64,000 bases of DNA from Thunnus maccoyii. Taxonomy: Eukaryota; Chordata; Actinopteri; Scombriformes; Scombridae. Position 1 is the first letter of the stretch. Each line of letters starts with the position of its first letter. This document shows positions 10,881 through 24,800 of the stretch, piece by piece. The notes below the pieces were generated by a model. That model was not told the origin of the DNA, did not search any database, and saw only the letters and a list, made by a program, of their open reading frames with translations. Made by a program: the position numbers and the translations under genes. The DNA is taken from positions 13,340,501 through 13,404,500 of the forward strand of contig NC_056539.1 of NCBI RefSeq assembly GCF_910596095.1, written 5' to 3'.

Positions 10881-11596
10881 TGGAGCCAGTGTATGCAACA
10901 CTTTTTTCCTGCTCTAATGCCTGTGATTCCACCATCCCTGGCTGCAGACCTCTGTTGTCCACTGTCTGGAGAAGACCACTCCCCAGCAAGCTAACGAGAA
11001 GTAGCCTGAGCAGGTCACCCTCTGTAATTGTTTTCTCCCTCTGATTAATGCCGATCCTGCCTGACATGGCTGACATGGCTCACCTGGCCAATGGGAAACT
11101 ACCAGCTCTCATCAAAAAATATCCCACTGTGAGTACTGTTGTTGTTCATGCTGGAATCAACAATGTTTCAGCTCGAACAGGAACAAGTTGTCAGTTGCTC
11201 AGTCTTTAATGGCACTGAAACGCAATGCTGTTTTCTCCAGTCCCATACCGTATCCCCACTGGCGTGGTTCAGAGATTTTCAGCCGACTCTTACCTGTGTA
11301 AATGGTCCAATTTCAACAGCTTTGGATATGTTCAGAACTTTGAGTTTTTCATACTGTCTTGATGGTTTGCACCCAAGCAGACCAGGGGCCCAAATGCTCT
11401 CTACAAATGTTAGTAATAGTCTCCAATTGTGATGTCATCCTGTATCACCTGTTAGGGCTATTCCTGATGCTCCCTGTAACAGAGTCCCCTGCTGGAAACA
11501 CAGCTGTACAGTGAATGATAATAATCTGGTCCTGGTCAACCTTGCTGCCTCACCTCATGTCTCCTTGGCCAGTCCTGTTCCATCTCCCAACTCAGT

Positions 11597-11995
11597 ATGT
11601 TTGGGTTGTTGAATGTCAGATCATTGGCAAATAAATCATTTTTCTGCAATGATTTTGCATCAAAGCAGTTAGATCTATTTATGCTTACTGATACTTGGCT
11701 AAATCCAGGTGACTGTGTTGCACTGAATGAAGCATATCTACCTGGTTTTAATTATTTTCAGCAGACTAGGATTTCAGGTCATGGAGGTGGACTGGCTGTG
11801 ATTCACAGAGAGAATTTTAAATGTTCCCCTTACTCACTTGGAAACTTTTCCTCATTTGAATCACTTGCTTTTATGATGAATGGCAAGGCCCCACTACTTT
11901 GTGTTTTAATCTACAGACCACCAAAATCTAACTCTGGTTTTATTCAGGAATTCTCTAATCCTTTAGCTTTTATTATGCCTTTGACAGAGTCTTGA
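11597..11995 (+). pseudogene. LINE endonuclease domain remnant
   Basis: A 132-codon open stretch with exonuclease-endonuclease-phosphatase motifs: LNVRSLANK at the start, LTDTWLNPGD (this position is normally E), SGHGGGLAVIH, and LIYRPPKS. It ends in a frameshift or stop before the rest of the domain. It belongs to the LINE at 10881-14620 and is not a host gene. Confidence 0.85.
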
Positions 11996-12086
11996 TTTTA
12001 ACATACATGTATGCTTCCCTCCTGGTTCCTCTCTTAGGCCTACTATGGATTTTATAAACATTGTGCTTTCTTTTAATCATACTCAG

Positions 12087-12951
12087 TGTGATGAAGGACT
12101 CGTTTGTGTATAATAGTAGTTTAGTCAATCAGTTGGGTAGTAGGATCAGCCAATCAGCTCCCTTGTTGTAGTAGGTAGCAGGGATCGGCCAATCAGTGCC
12201 CTTGTTATTAGCAATGCAAACACTGCCGGTTGCTATGTTTTGTTTTGGTTATAGTTATCATGGAGAGCGGACGAGAGAGAGACTGCAGTCGAATGTATAT
12301 TGTAAATAGTGGCCACTCACGAGCTATCCTCGTATGTGTGCGTTCAGAAACATGTAAATGGATCGTGTAACGTAACTTTCTGTGCATTTGAGTTTATATT
12401 AGCGATGTAAATATGTTCGGTTCAGATCAAAGCTATTAGCATAAAGTCCGCTAGCCACATGCTAACACTCGCTATAGTAATTGTAATCAGTGGTTGTTAC
12501 TGCCATGGTGGAAATGTAATTGCTCACATATTCTGATATTCGCACTCTGGCTGTATCGCTGTGCATGTTAGGATTAACAGTGATGTCATGACTATTACTG
12601 AAGTGCCTTATGACGGTCTCATGCTAAAGTGTACGTGGCTTTGTAATACAAGTGACTTGTTAATCAGCAGTTTACCTCTAGGTTAAGCAGAGTTATGAGA
12701 GGTGCTGTTAGGATTTATTAGCATTAGCACTGCTTAATGATTCCTGTCAACAGTGTTGCTGCCTGTGAGCTAATGCTGTTTGTTTATTCTTGTTTGTAGA
12801 ACCACACACACCTGTATATACCTACCTGTTGGTATTAATAAAGCATTGAAGAGAGCATCCCAGCATCCCTGCATTCTTGCCGATGCACCACAGTGGTCAC
12901 CTACCCCCTAACTAGCTACAGTTACAGTTAGAGCTATCATCCTCCATTACA
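12087..12951 (+). mobile_element. Solo LTR (865 bp) with 5-bp target-site duplication
   Basis: It begins TGTGATG and ends CATTACA (TG...CA with imperfect inverted ends), flanked on both sides by ctcag (12082-12086 and 12952-12956). The LINE endonuclease reading resumes directly after it, proving a secondary insertion. It carries two CCAAT-type boxes ('cagccaatcag' near 12150 and 'cggccaatcag' near 12187) and an AATAAA at 12837-12842, placing the poly(A) region in the right third. No internal retroviral genes are present, so it is a solo LTR left by recombination. Orientation is inferred from the poly(A) signal. The LTR family was not identified. Confidence 0.85.
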
Positions 12952-14599
12952 CTCAGTCAGTTGAGGGTCCCACTCACTTAAAGGGACAAACCCTGTACAT
13001 TGTTCTGTCCTCTGGTTTTATTCTTGATAGTGCTGATCTCTGTGAGGCTAGCTTACGTGTATCTGAACACAAGTCCCTCTTTCTACCTCCTGTTCCCACA
13101 GTGGCTACTTATGTTTCCTCTCGTGTCCTCAATACAAACTCTGCTGACAGATTTCATAAGGCCTTCACCACTGCATCTACACATAGCAATAACCAAAAAA
13201 ATCTAATTTGTCTACAGAAGAATTACTAAACAACTTCACCAATACATGTAAAGCTGTATTTGACTCCATAGCACCTGTAAAGATACAGAAACTCGCAGCT
13301 CACCTTGGCTGAATAACAATACCAGAGAAATTAAGAGAAAATGCAGACAAGCTGAATGGAAATGGAAAGAGGACAGCCTGGTGGTGTCATATCAAATTAT
13401 GAAAGAACTAATGTCTACCAATCAAAAATCAGTAAAAGAAGACAGGTCCTCCTATTTCCCCAACTGTCATAACTCCAGTATTCTTTTCAAAACCATCAAA
13501 TCCGTAATTAACCCTCCTAGCCAACAAACTGAAGCCACCACCATTATCTGTGAGCAATCTTTATCCTTCTTCACAATCTAAATAAATAATCAAATAAAAC
13601 CCCTCTTCTTCTGCACACTGCAGTCCCTCTTCCTTGCTCAAAAACTTTGAGGCCTTTTCACTGTGCACTTTAAAGGACACAATGGCCAAATTTAAGCCTT
13701 CATCGCGTCCTTCAGATCTTATACCTGCCAGATTTCTCTCAGGTATTTGACAGTGCTGGACTTACTATTTTCTATATCTGCTCAAAAAACCTAACCTCAA
13801 CCCTACTGATTTAAAATTTTTTAGACCCCTTTCTAAATTACCATTTACTATCAAAGGTTTTAGAGAAAATTGTCCACTTGCAGTTTATTTCTTTTATGAA
13901 TAATTATGATATTTTTGACAAATTTCAATCAGGTTTCCGTGCATGTCATAGCACTGAAACTGCTCTCATCAAAGTTACAAATGACCTTATGATGCTGGTG
14001 ATTGTTTGATTTTAATTCTTCTTGATGTGAGTTCTGCATTTGATACTGTGGATCACTCTATCTTATTGATCACCTTGAAAAGTGGGTTGACATCAGGGAC
14101 ACTGTTCTAGACTGGTTTAAATCCTATTTATCAAACAAAACTTTCTCAGTAGTCATGGGAAACACCTCCTCTTCTGTCCCCTCCAACCTGTGGTGTTCCC
14201 CAAGGCTCCATCCTTGGCCCCTTGTTTTTCTGTATATACATGCTACCACTAGGTCATATGCATAAACCAAAAATCCAGAACCATTTCTATGCAGATAACA
14301 CACAAATTTATGTCCCATTAAAAACCAGTGAAGAAGGCCATTTTCATCATATTTTATATTGTCTGGCAGAAATAAAGTGCTGGATGCCCCAAAATCTTCT
14401 TCAGCTAAACGAAAACAAATCAGAAATAATTCTCATCTGTTCCGTTTTATTTCCATTTATTACTCTTTTTTCTTGCATTTAATTTTTGTATTATTTCAAT
14501 TGCCTGATTTTATTTGCCTCAGTCCTGAAATGTTTTAATCCTGGTTCAACCTTGTAAAGTACTTTGTAATTTTGTTTTGAAAAGTGCTGTATAGATAAA

Positions 14600-14645
14600 G
14601 TCTATTATTATTATTATTATTTTTATTATTATTATCATTATTATT
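14600..14645. repeat. (ATT)n simple repeat at LINE 3' end
   Basis: Repeated 'tta/att' triplets directly follow the LINE 3' tail, a common tail-associated microsatellite. Confidence 0.8.
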
Positions 14646-16487
14646 TTGAATTTTTTTTTATTACAAAGCAGGAGTCAATATTTCAAAGCACATTTCGGCT
14701 CAGGTTGAATGCAAAGTAAAGACACAGCCCCTAAAAACAGATGTCACACTTCTCTTTCAGCCAGATCTGAAACCTCAGTAGGCTGAGGGATACAAAATGC
14801 AGTAAATGGAAGGAGGATCTGAAAAACTAAAAATGACAAACTTGCAAATTTCACAGGATGTAGTAATTGTGTAAAAAGGCATATCAGCTCTCTGCTGATA
14901 GACACAGTTGAGGAAATTAAATATTTTGTGGAACAGATACTGACCTCCAGGTCAGTGTGGAGAGCATCAGCAAAATGCTGCAAGGATACCAGTTTGTGTT
15001 TCAGGCAACAATAAAGAGGAAGTCCAAAGTACAACTGAACAAATGTTAATTTGAAGAAAACTTTTTTTTTTTTTTAAATCAGATGCAGTCAATGATGCTT
15101 CATCGTCAGTTCTTGTTAGACAGTTTCACTTCCTCTGATTCAAGATTTGCTTTGTCAGATAAATGCAATCAAATACAGATTTACATGAAAAGACATCAAA
15201 GCCACAGAAATGAAACTGGTTTGAAAAATGGCCAGAATGAAGATATGAACAGGAACAGAATAAACAGGAGGGGTGAAAAACAGAATGCAAGACGATTAAA
15301 AATATGTAGGAAATCTACCTGTGGTTGTGGTAGATTGAAGTTCATGCACATGCAAGTTCAATAAATTAGAGTTAAAAAGTATGGTAAACTTTTGGAATAA
15401 ATAGAGTGGTTTTAAAATTGTTAGAAACAAATAAGAGAAGTTACATAAATTCATGTGTGGGATTCATTAGTAGAATTAAATCAACAGGAGTAATGAGTAA
15501 GAGAAAACAAGGGAAAATGTCCTGTATAAAATATAAACTGAGGAAAAACAGTAAAATAGTCTGTGATCTAAATTGAGGGATGCCTCTAAATCTGCAAAGG
15601 AGATAGCAAAGAAGCTGTCCTCGGTGATTGACTGGTTATGTCTGTAAAAGTCCAGAAGAGGGAGCTCTTGCCACGGCTGCGTCATTCTCCATAAAGATGC
15701 CAGAGAGTGAACATCCTGAGCACTATCTTCCTTTTCAGGTTATAACATGTCCAAAAAGTAAATTGAAGAAGGTCAAATGTGAAATTTTATTACGGTGACA
15801 TGAGGTTATGTGAAAAAATAAATAGCTTGGGAAGTTAAAATAGGACAAAAATAGTCATATTAGACTTTGAGAAGTGCAGATCCACAACATGTTCTGGTGC
15901 TTACTAAGTGACTGATTCATGAATTGATGAAATTGAGTGGATTAAATTAAATTTTGGCTGATGGTTTGGTCCTGTAACACCCACTGTACTACTTTACAGC
16001 ATGTTTGCTGGTAGGCTAGTTGACAAAACAGTACATAACAAAACTGTACACTGTCAAGTCCTCTGTGTGCCACGACCCTGACTGAGCTGGTTATTGACAC
16101 CTCACAACCCTAGTCTTCTTCAACCTACTGTATCTGTCTGTCTATCTATCTATTTTACCTGTAAAGAACTGTCCACAGAAAATATGCTCATATATACAGA
16201 TATACATAAAGACTAGAAGATACTGGATACCGTTTTTTCTGAGGATAATTGATCCACTGTCCTTCCAAAAATACTTTTGAAGATGTCACCTTAGGCTTTA
16301 AGAAACTATAAGGGGCCTGAGTTGCAGACCTAAGGATCCAGAATTAGGTTAATTAACCTCACTAAAGAGAGTGACTGACATTTGGATAATTTTTTTTCTG
16401 TGAATACTTTTTTCTCAACAGAAATACTTTGTATATCAATGTTACACAAGGAACACTCAACACTTACAAAGGGATCAATATGTATGG
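14646..16487. other. Intergenic with duplicated lgals3bp-flank fragments; no gene
   Basis: Bases 14795-15048 and 15327-15380 copy sequence at 9528-9753 and 9409-9460. Bases 15747-15853 copy 4838-4945, the 3' flank of lgals3bp copy B. These look like remains of a further tandem lgals3bp unit that lost its gene. The 93-codon ORF at 15083-15364 has no recognisable domain and is probably chance. The stretch 15860-16487 shows nothing. Confidence 0.6.
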
Positions 16488-16495
16488 TCAGTGCA

Positions 16496-17367
16496 CAGGG
16501 GCACCGCCAGGGATTTTGGGCCCCATGAGAAGATATCACATTGGGCCCCACCACAGGACTCGCCAACCCTGCACAATTGCTGTAACCATATTTTACAGTC
16601 TAAATGTAATTTTTAATGATAAAATTCTTTTTTTCATTTTCTTTTTTTCATAATAATAAAAAAGAATTTCCCACGGACCCCCTGCACACAATGCTGCTCA
16701 CCTCCTTCTGTAATTAGGAGTGGGGCTGGTTCATTGGTAGAGGGATGGGGAGACAGGCCTGCTGAGCCTGAAGCTGCATCTGTTGGGCCTGGCACCAGGC
16801 AGGGGCAGGGACAACTGATTCAGTATGAATAACTTGCTAAAAGTTTACCTGCATTGATAAAATAATAAAATGGAGAAATGGAAATGTAAGTATCTAATGT
16901 ACCTAATGTTATGGGAGCAGCAGGAGTAGCCTCTTTCTCTTAAGCTAACAGGTTAATTTCCACCACTCACAGAATACACCCTCCTTTCTTTGTGAAAAAT
17001 TGAGTGACACATTGTCATCCTTTCTTTTCCTTTTGTTTTTGGAAACCAGAATTTTATTTAGGAAGCTGAGACATGATGATCCATTAGCCCTCCCCACTGC
17101 AATTCACTGCTAGCAAGTAGCTTTCGCGCCTGGTTTAGGGGCAGGACTGAACCATTTCATGTAAATAGAGGGGGGGCAATACAGAGGCTCTCTGGATGTT
17201 TACTTTTTGCCAAAAAAAAAAAAAAAAAAAAAAAAAAAACAAGAAAGAAAGAAAGGAAAATAAAATGTCTGTTTTATTAGTAAATTGTAAATAAAATATT
17301 CTATTAATGATGATAATTTAATATTGAAAAATGTACCTAATATTCTAATAATTTTTTACGGCCCCTG
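16496..17367. mobile_element. Non-autonomous hAT-like transposon with perfect 8-bp target duplication
   Basis: The element starts CAGGGGC and ends GCCCCTG and is flanked by identical 8-bp tcagtgca (16488-16495 and 17368-17375). Short CAGGGGC-type ends with an 8-bp duplication are diagnostic of the hAT superfamily. The left part ('gggattttgggccccatga') resembles a dispersed fish repeat. The 872-bp interior holds a 28-nt A-run at 17212-17239 and no transposase. Confidence 0.88.
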
Positions 17368-17394
17368 TCAGTGCAAACAAATTGCTCAATGTTT

Positions 17395-17500
17395 GGAGCT
17401 AGATTGAGATTTGAGATTTTTAATCTCATTATTACTTGACGTTTTGGCAATATTGTCTTTGTTACATTCACACCAATAAAGCATATTGAATTGAATTGAT
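17395..17500 (+). mobile_element. LINE 3'-tail fragment
   Basis: The sequence 'gttttggcaatattgtc' followed by 'caataaagcatattgaattg' is a typical fish LINE 3' terminus. It ends about 10 bp before the armh1 X-box-like sites. Only the tail is present. Confidence 0.6.
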
Positions 17501-17509
17501 TGTTGGGGC

Positions 17510-17537
17510 GTTGCTAGGCGACCGTTACCTAGTTGCC
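17510..17537. promoter_or_regulatory. X-box-like RFX sites in the armh1 promoter
   Basis: Site 1, GTTGCTAGGCGAC (17510-17522), is two inverted RFX half-sites around a short spacer, close to the GTTGCC-N-GGCAAC X-box. Site 2, GTTACCTAGTTGCC (17524-17537), has two half-sites in the same direction, a weaker match. They lie about 200 bp upstream of the armh1 ATG (17729). RFX factors drive ciliary genes, so this suggests ciliogenic control. Binding is inferred. Confidence 0.55.
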
Positions 17538-17728
17538 ATAAACTAACGCTACACGGAGGAGCAAATCAAACCCATTCATGAAGAAATGATAGTGTAGCTA
17601 TTTGATGATAAACATAAAATAGTTTTATGTTTGTAGGGAAGTTACAGCCAGGATTCTGCCTAGCTCTAGTTCTCTTTATAAACTTCATAACGTTAACTTT
17701 CGTTTACCAATGTCTAAAGGCAAAAACG

Positions 17729-21214
<3,486 letters not shown>

Positions 21215-21253
21215 CAGGAAGAATACATCATTTTTAATGATGCAGATGTTTAA

Positions 21254-21259
21254 AATAAA
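21254..21259 (+). other. Poly(A) signal of armh1
   Basis: AATAAA lies 40 nt after the armh1 stop codon, giving a very short 3'UTR. Confidence 0.6.
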
Positions 21260-21819
21260 AACAAATGGTGGAAAAAAATGTGTTTGTTATTAATAACTTA
21301 TTTAATTAATACCTGTTTAATTTTGTAACTTGTGAGTTTGGATTTCAAATATGTTATATCTATGATCAGTGTTGATACAGGATCACACTAAATGGATATT
21401 ATTTTGTTGAGAATATATTTTCATATGTCAAAAGCAGATTTTACTATTTTACTGAAATTTTTACACAGTTCTTACAAAAATAATCCTGAAGGTTTATGAA
21501 TTTCTACATGATAATTTACATGTTGGTTATTTAAGATATGAATTGATTAAATAAATATATCCTTTAATCCAGGATAATGTGAACATATATATGCACACTG
21601 CACACAGACTTTACATAACATCTGCACATTATTATATCGCCCCTCCCGCCGGAGATGACGTAACACGTAGCTCTCTGCTTCCTCGCAGTTAATTGGACGA
21701 GCAGCGACTGGGCGTGCTGAACGTGGCGGGAGCCAAAATGAATCCGTAAGGTAAAAAAGACTGGTCCTGCTGCGCGGAGGTAAATTGTTTTAAAAAGTTG
21801 CCACATATGGTTTTTGACT
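21260..21819 (+). promoter_or_regulatory. Intergenic/mutyh promoter with CRE-like and E2F-like sites
   Basis: Bases 21260-21630 are AT-rich with nothing recognised. From 21640 the sequence turns GC-rich: 'cgcccctcccgccgg' precedes TGACGTAA (21656-21663, CRE/ATF-like), and TGGCGGGA (21724-21731, E2F-like) lies about 90 bp before the mutyh ATG. There is no TATA box. This fits a housekeeping DNA-repair promoter. The sites are motif matches only. Confidence 0.5.
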
Positions 21820-24800
21820 ATGAGCAGCTTACGTTCAGCGATGCAGAAAGGAAAGAGAGTCGGTCTGGAAATGGTAGAAACTGCAAAAGCAAAGCGGAAG
21901 AAGTCAAAGATAACCGTGAAAGAAGGTAATGTACCACATTAGTGTTATTTAACGTAGTATTTAAGACTCAGTTTGCTGCTTCACATATCACTTAGAGGGA
22001 CAGACACAAAATAAACAACCTGCTCGTTATAATGAAATAACAGCCACGCGATAAATCCACGGTTTAAAGTCAGATTATTGATGAGCTCAGGTAAACTTTC
22101 CACTTTCAGCAGATGAACGTGAAAACAATCTTTTGGTGTCAAACTCTGCACATACATCATTCTGCATGATCAAACATTCAACTGTAGGAACAAGAAGAAA
22201 AACACATTTTTGAGTGGGGGGATTAAACAATGAACTTTTTTTCTAATAAAGCCATACTATACAATAATAAACAATAATGTAAAGCTATTACTTGAAAATG
22301 TGGCTACTAAGCAGTAAAGCTTTTTGTAATCTTTATAATATGTTATTGATCTAATATCACTGTTTCCTCCTTCACAACACAATAAGTAAAAGTTCACATC
22401 AAAGTCATAAAGTTAAATTTGCCTTTTAAATGGTTTGTTTTGATTGAATGAGAATAAAGTTTTTATGGTTCCTCAGAGGAAACCGTGGATGCTGCTTCAC
22501 CCTCCACGTACCACACTTTCCCTGATCCTGCTGATGTGGTCCTGCTGAGGTCTCAGCTCCTGAACTGGTATGACAAGGAGAAGAGAGAGCTGCCATGGAG
22601 GACTCTGGTAAAGAGAACAGCTTCTTTTACTGGTTGTGACAAGAAGATTTGCCTTTTTTATACACAATACCTTTATTCACTAAATATACACAAGTATAAG
22701 TACAGTATTTTATAGTGAGTTTAGCTCAGAGACATGATTACTGTAACATACTCTGAACGCTGTGAACAAATAGAAACTCTCTTTTTATATTTTAACAAAG
22801 ATGTTTTCATGATTCTGATTTATGATTAGAGGCGAGTTGGTTGTTTAATCAGTGTTTTAGTCTCACATTTTAAATAGACAAAAAACCACTAAAATGACAC
22901 CAATATGATGTCTTTTAAAAGTCATTGTACAGAAAAAAACACTGCTTTTATTCAAATAGTCTATTCTCATTTGGTTATTTGGATATAGCACAAATTATTT
23001 TTATTACTTCAATGTATGATGTTATACATTACCTACTGAATACCATCATTTATATTAAGATGGCAGTCTAAAATGCAATGATATTGCAAATAAACCTCAT
23101 ATAAGATTATATTTCCTAGACTGTAATTAATTATTCACATTAAGCAATGTTGAAGAAAATACTTACAATTACTACATGCAGCAGTAATTCAGTATGACTG
23201 ACTGGCTTCCTGTATTTGTCTGACAGGCCATGACAGAGCCAGACCTCAACATCAGGACATATGCAGGCAAGAAAATGTATGCTTCACATATTTTCATATA
23301 ACTGCAGCTGATGTCCTTTTATGTGACAAATTTTTTGTGGGGTTTTTTTTTTAGTGTGGGTTTCTGAAATCATGCTGCAGCAGACCCAGGTTGCCACAGT
23401 AATAGACTACTACAACAAATGGATGAAGGTAGGCAACTTTGAGGTATTTGCTACTTTGAAATACTTGTATGTTAAATCTATTAACAGTAATTTAATGCAC
23501 TCTTTCACTTTCTTTCTCTATTGTGTTCCAGCGGTGGCCCACAGTGCAGGATCTTGCAGCTGCAACGTTAGAGGTAAAGAAGTAACTAAAAGCAGTGACT
23601 TAAGACGATGTTGATTTTGAGATGGTATCGATTTCAAATTTAATTTATTGATTTCATTTATGAGTAGGAGGTGAATCAGATGTGGGCGGGCCTCGGCTAC
23701 TATTCACGAGGAAAAAGACTACACGAAGGCGCTCAAAAGGTCTGTGTCATACTTTGTAACTCTGACTGCATCAAACATCATATCAAATGCTGTGTTCTTT
23801 ATTTGCTCAGTGTCTCAGTGGTTGAATGTTCACTTGTTGATGTTTTGTTTCAGACAGAGGAGTGCTCAGTGTTAAATGTGTTGTTCCTGTTCTGTTTCAG
23901 GTGGTGTCAGAACTTAAGGGACAGTTGCCTTGCACAGTTGACAGCCTGCTGAAACAGCTTCCTGGAGTGGGACGCTACACTGCTTCAGCTATAGGCTCTA
24001 TTGCACTTGGCCATGTCAGTCATCACACACACACACACCTGTAGACATGCACATCTGCACCAGAGCTTTACGTGTTTCCTTTGATGAGCCAGAGCTAACT
24101 CTCACTACCTTATTCTATAGCTATGCTGCCTCGTTTTTGACTGATGACTGAAATGATCCCTGTTGCCTAGGTTACTGGAGCAGTAGATGGCAATGTGATT
24201 CGGGTGCTGTGTCGCCTGAGAGCCATCGGAGCCGACAGCACGAGTCCTGCAGTAACAGAGGCGCTTTGGTGAGATTAAACTCTGAACTAATATCGTCAAG
24301 GCACCTGAATTTTGACTTTGACTGCCAGTTTCTACTTTAATATCAGTGAATGCTACTGTGGCAAGGAAAACCCAACAAGCAGTGTGTTGCATTCATATCT
24401 GCCCAAAACAATCAGAAAAGTGGACTTTTAGTCAAGAAAATTTAATGACACTCTCAGCTTGCACCTCTAATTGTTGAATTTTTCCTTGATTGCTGCAGTT
24501 CACTCTCACTTTTCTTTTCTAGCTCTTGTTTGAATTATTCCAATCCAAGTCCAAATACTCTTTCTAAAATAAGTTTTTTATGTAATCAAAGCACTTTAAT
24601 TTAATACCAATTTCACTATTTGTAAATTGTATTAAAGTTTCATTTAATACTATTTCATAAATGTTCTTGAGATACTTTCAGTCTGCAGTGATACATTGCA
24701 GCTATTTTTTTTTGGCAAAGGTCTGTTTATTGGATGAGAAATTACATCTCCAGTATAGTCACTACAAGTGTCCCAAAAAAGGATGTCCATACAGCTATGA

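Larger units (their letters stand above)
10881..14620 (+). mobile_element. Degenerate CR1/L2/Rex-clade LINE, interrupted by a solo LTR
   Basis: Remnants lie in LINE order. An ORF1 piece with an SGNH/esterase-like signature is at about 11097-11430 (VVHAGINN, DGLHPSRPGA). An apurinic-type endonuclease is at 11597-11995, continuing in other frames to 12086 and 12957-13200 (LNVRSLANK, GGGLAVIH, YRPPK; later SVEGPTH). The reverse transcriptase is at about 13870-14450 (FQSGFRACHSTETAL, SSAFDTVDHS, GVPQGSILGPL). The 3' end has an LINE-like tail (aaaagtgctgtatagataaa) and ATT repeats. Many stops and frameshifts break it. The RT catalytic box reads YADN rather than YADD, so this copy is inactive. The 5' boundary is approximate. 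Confidence 0.85.

Noticed and set aside
17627-17728. N-terminal extension of armh1 from an upstream in-frame ATG
   Set aside because: The remembered human protein starts at the position equivalent to 17729, and 'tttgtag' just after the upstream ATG may be a splice acceptor, so the extension is probably 5'UTR.
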